A DNA stretch of 64,000 nt from Rutpela maculata. Lineage: Eukaryota > Arthropoda > Insecta > Coleoptera > Cerambycidae. The position numbers and the translations under genes are program-made. A model generated the notes under the pieces. It ran no database searches. It was not told the origin of the DNA and was given only the letters and a program-made list of their open reading frames with translations. This document shows positions 59,900 through 64,000 of this stretch, in pieces. The stretch lies in contig OW386286.2 in assembly GCA_936432065.2 (NCBI GenBank), positions 117,628,902 to 117,692,901 of the forward strand, read 5' to 3'. The stretch's first letter is position 1. Every line of letters starts with the position of its first letter.

Positions 59900-62800
59900 A
59901 CTGCTTTGTTTTTAATTTAACAAACACACTTCAGTTCCTTAGGTCACATTAGATTAGATATGAATTAGCTACACGTATACAGCTCCCTCTACTGGAGCCT
60001 GGAGTAAAGTTGCTGCTGAAATTTCTATCAGTTTCTACCAGAATGGAGCAGCAAACATTTACTTATACCACATCAATGAGAATTTATGAGAACAGTATCT
60101 AAGGTAAAACGTGCGGCTTTCCGTGGTTAAATGGCAAGTGTTTCTATAAGAAACGAGCTGCATTAGGTTGACTTGCAATTGAAGATTACTAATTATAATG
60201 TTTGAATAGGGATTTATGAGATCAGTTTCTATGAGTATTAATGTTTTTTTTCAGTAATATATTAAATGTGTTTTCATTTGTTTGAATGGGTAAAAAGAAA
60301 GGTCAGTTTTCAACTGCAATTACAAATACAAGTTTAATCACTTTGAATATGCGATTAATTTCTAAAAGTATTTATGCTGTTTTCCGAATATGATTGTGAT
60401 GAGGTTTAATCAGTAACAAATTGTTCACTACTTGTTATGATATGGTCGGAAATTCCAAGTACACATTTAGTATTCCTTCAAAAGGATTGATGAGAGCAGT
60501 TTCTACGAGTATCTATTTGTTGTTCCTCTAGTAAATTATATAAGTCTTTACATTTACTTATACTATCTCAATGAGAATTTATGAGAACAGTATCTAATTT
60601 AAAACGTACGGCTTTCCGTGGTTAAATGGCAAGTGTTTCTATAAGAAACGAGCTGCATTAGGTTAGAACAGTTTTGATTTGCAATTGAAGATTACAAATT
60701 ATAATGTTTGAATAGGGATTTATGAGATCAGTTTCTATGAGTATTAATGTTTTTTTTCAGTAATATATTAAATGTGTTTTCATATGTTTGAATGGGTAAA
60801 AAGAAAGGTCAGTTTTCAACTGAAATTACAAATACAAATTTAATCACTTCGAATGGGGTTATATGCGATCAATTTCTAACAGTATTTATACTGTTTTCCG
60901 AATATAATTGTGATGAGGTTTGATCAGTAACAAATTGTTCACTACATGTTACGATATGGTCGGAAATTCCAGGTACATATTTAGTATTACTTCGAAAGGA
61001 TTGATGATAGCAGCTTCTACGAGTATGTATTTGTTGTACCAATAGTAAATTATATAAGTCTTTATCAGTATGCATTCGGATCTAATTTAAATATGAAAAT
61101 TATATCAGAATAAAGCAACCAAATATTTTAAACAGTATCTATTTGTAAATCCAGACATTTACTTATACTATCTCAATGAGAATTTATGAGGACAGTATCT
61201 AATGTAAAACGTGCGGCTGTCCGTGGTTAAATGGCAAGAGTTTCTATATGAAACGAGCTGCATTTGGTTAGAACAGTTTTGATTTGCAATTGAAGATTAC
61301 AAATTATAATGTTTGAATAGGGATTTATGAGATCAGTTTCTATGAGTATTAATGTTTTTTTTTTCAGTAATATATTAAATGGGTTTTCATTTGTTTGAAT
61401 GGGTAAAAAGAAAGGTCAGTTTTCAACTGCAATTACAAATACAAGTTTAACCACTTCGAATGGGATTATATGCGATCAATTTCTAACAGTATTTATGCTG
61501 TTTTCCGAATATAATTGTGATGAGGTTTGATCAGTAACAAATTGTTCACTACATGTTACGTGTGGAAATTCCAGGTACATATTTAGTATTACTTCGAAAG
61601 GATTGATGATAGCAGTTTCTACGAGTATGTATTTGTTGTGCCAATAGTAAATTATATAAGTCTTAATCAGTATGCATTCGGATCTAATTTAAATATGAAA
61701 ATTATATCAGAATAAAGCAACTAAATATTTTAAATAGTATCTATATGTAAATCCAGACATTTACTTATACTATCTCAATGAGAATTTATGAGAACAGTAT
61801 CTAATGTAAAACGTGCGGCTTTCCGTGGTTAAATGGCAAGAGTTTCTATAAGAAACGAGCTGCATTAGGTTAGAACAGTTTTGATTTGCAATTGAAGATT
61901 ACAAATTATAATGTTTGAATAGGGATTTATGAGATCAGTTTCTATGAGTATTAATGTTTTTTTTTTCAGTAATAAGTATATTAAATGTGTTTTTATTTGT
62001 TTGAATGGGTAAAAAAGAAAGGTCAGTTTTCAACTGCAATTACAAATACAAGTTTAATCACTTCGAATGGGGTTATATGCGATCAGTTTCTAACAGTATT
62101 TATGCTGTTTTCCGAATATAATTGTGATGAGGTTTGATCAGTAACAAATTGTTCACCACATGTTACGATATGGTCGGAAATTCCAGGTACATATTTAGTA
62201 TTCCTTCGAAAGGATTGATGATAGCAGTTTCTATGAGTATGTATTTGTTGTTCCAATAGAAAATTTGTCTTTATCAGTATGCATTCGGATCTACTTTAAA
62301 TACAAAAATTATATCAGAATGACACAACCAAATATTTTAAACAGTATCCACTTGTAAATCCAAACATTTAAAGATATATTTTAATGAGAACCAATCAGAA
62401 CAGTATCTAATGTAACGCGTGCGGCTTTCCGTGGCTAAATTTTAAAAGTATTTTTAATAAATAGCTTTAGCGGATTTGAACAGTTTTAATTTGCAATTCC
62501 AGATGAATAGTTTTAATTGTTAAATAGGGATCTATGAGATCAGTGTCTTTGTGTAATGTTTATTTTCCAATAAAAACACATTTTATTGAAAAAAAAAACA
62601 TTACACTGACCTCATAGATCCCTGACAATTAAAACTATTCATCTGGAAATGCAAAACTGTTCGAATCCGTTAAAGCTTATTTATTGCAAATAATTTTAAA
62701 ATTTAGCCACGGAAAACCGCACACGTTACATTAGATACTGTTGTGATGGATTCTCATTATAATATTATCTTGGATTTACAGGTGGACACAGTTTAAAATA

Positions 62801-64000
62801 TTTGGGGTTTCATTCTGATATGATTTTTGTATTTAAATTAGATCCGAATGCATACTGATAAAGACTTATATAATTTACTGTAGGAACAACAAATAAATAC
62901 TCGTAGAAACTGCTCTCATTAATCCTCTTGAAGGAATACTAAATATGTTCCTGGAATTTCCGACCATATCGTAACATGTAGTGAACAATTTGTTACGGAT
63001 CAAACCTCATCACAATTATATTCGGAAAACAGCATAAATACTGTTAGAAATTGATCGCATATAACCCCATTCGAAGTGATTAAACTTATATTTGTAATTG
63101 CAGTTCAAAACTGACCTTCCTTTTTACCCATTCAAACAAATGAAAACACATTTAATATATTACTGAAAAAAAAAACATTAATACTCATTGAAACTGATCT
63201 CATAAATCCCTATTTAAACGTTATAATTTGTAATCTTCAATTGCAAATCAAAACTGTTCTAACCTAATGCAGCTCATTTCTTATAGAAACACTTGCCATT
63301 TAACCACGAAAAGCCGCACGTTTTACATTAGATACTGTTCTCATAAATTCTCATTGAGATAGTATAAGTAAATGTCTGGATTTACAAATAGATACTGTTT
63401 AAAATATTTGGTTGCTTTATTCTGATATAAATTTTCATATTTAAATTAGATCCGAATCTTTACTGATAAAGACTTATATAATTTACTAGAGAAACAACAA
63501 ATAGATACTCGTATAAACTGCTCTCATCAATCCTCTTGAAGGAATACCAAATGTGTACTTGGAATTTCCGACCATATCATAACATGTAGTGAACAATTTG
63601 TTACTGATTAAACCTCTTCACAATTATATCCGGAAAACAGCATAAATCCTTTTAGAAATTGATCGCATATAACCCCATTCGAAGTGATTAAACTTGTATT
63701 TGTAATTGCAGTTGAAAACTGACCTTTCTTTTTACCCATTCAAACAAATGAAAACACATTTAATATATTACTGAAAAAAAAACATTAATACTCATAGAAA
63801 CTGATCTCATAAATCCCTATTCAAACATTATAATTTCGAATCTTCAATTGCAAATCAAAACTGTTCTAACCTAATGCAGCTCGTTTCTTATAGAAACTCT
63901 TGCCATTTAACCACGGAAAGCCGCACGTTTTACATTAGATACTGTTCTCATAAATTCTCATTGAGATAGTATAAGTAAATGTTTGGATTTACAAATAGAT
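59900..64000. mobile_element. Foldback with ~600-bp tandem units, cut by window end
   Basis: The unit marker CATTTACTTATAC..ATCTCAATGAG lies at 60056, 60551, 61156 and 61758, with a decayed one at 62365 (steps 495, 605, 602, 607). After a pivot near 62585 (..TAATGTTTATTTTCC.. / ..AAAAAACATTACAC) the same units run inverted to the end of the window (markers near 63370 and 63980). Every unit carries ACGTGCGGCTTTCCGTGG. No ORF. Both termini are uncertain; the right one is outside. Confidence 0.8.

Noticed and set aside
60110..60135. Pol III A box (TGGTTAAATGG) in the 600-bp units
   Set aside because: It fits the A-box consensus but no B box follows at 30-90 bases in any unit, so a chance match is more likely.

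Overview
The window looks like an AT-rich arthropod nuclear genome, most likely an insect. The evidence is one conserved animal gene split into six exons with GT-AG introns, an arthropod-type TCAGT initiator upstream of it, and around it relics of Ty3/Gypsy, LINE, piggyBac, hAT-type, THAP/P-type and Foldback-type elements. There is nothing bacterial: no operons, no rRNA, no CRISPR, and no complete tRNA that I can support.

The only cellular gene I can support is on the minus strand: a homologue of ENTR1/SDCCAG3 (endosome-associated trafficking regulator 1). Its six coding exons at 57877-57724, 43052-42571, 38504-38232, 33707-33645, 32698-32544 and 4724-4601 join in phase and encode 416 residues. 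The gene spans 53.3 kb, of which only 1,251 bases are coding. Its five introns (about 14.7, 4.1, 4.5, 0.95 and 27.8 kb) hold almost everything else in the window.

Layout, left to right. 1-4.4 kb is 3' flank with small hairpins. 4.6-4.7 kb is ENTR1 exon 6. 4.8-8.6 kb is a long-inverted-repeat element holding a Cys-rich protein remnant and two small TIR elements. 8.7-9.9 kb is a THAP-domain ORF between P-like inverted ends. 10.3-18.1 kb is a 7.7-kb Foldback-like element whose arms are ~142-bp tandem arrays, flanked by an exact 9-bp duplication. 18.9-22.4 kb holds a LINE fragment and palindromic elements. 22.4-27.7 kb is a hAT-type insertion with an exact 8-bp duplication; nested in it are a piggyBac relic and a LINE fragment flanked by a 68-bp duplication. 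29.7-31.2 kb is another long inverted repeat. 32.5-33.7 kb holds exons 5 and 4. 33.9-36.3 kb is a second foldback with tandem arms. 37-40 kb holds exon 3 and a second copy of the Cys-rich family between inverted arms. 41.4-45.1 kb holds exon 2 and two long-inverted-repeat elements. 47-57.4 kb is a nest of two Ty3/Gypsy relics with a LINE and a TIR element inside. 57.7-57.9 kb is exon 1 and the promoter side. 58.5-59.2 kb is a TIR element with internal TIR-like repeats. 59.9-64 kb is a third foldback with ~600-bp units, cut by the window end.

The recurring theme is long palindromic DNA: at least nine separate elements have inverted arms of 100 bp to 5 kb, and three have arms made of tandem repeats. 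Several end within 30-110 bp of ENTR1 splice sites without breaking them.
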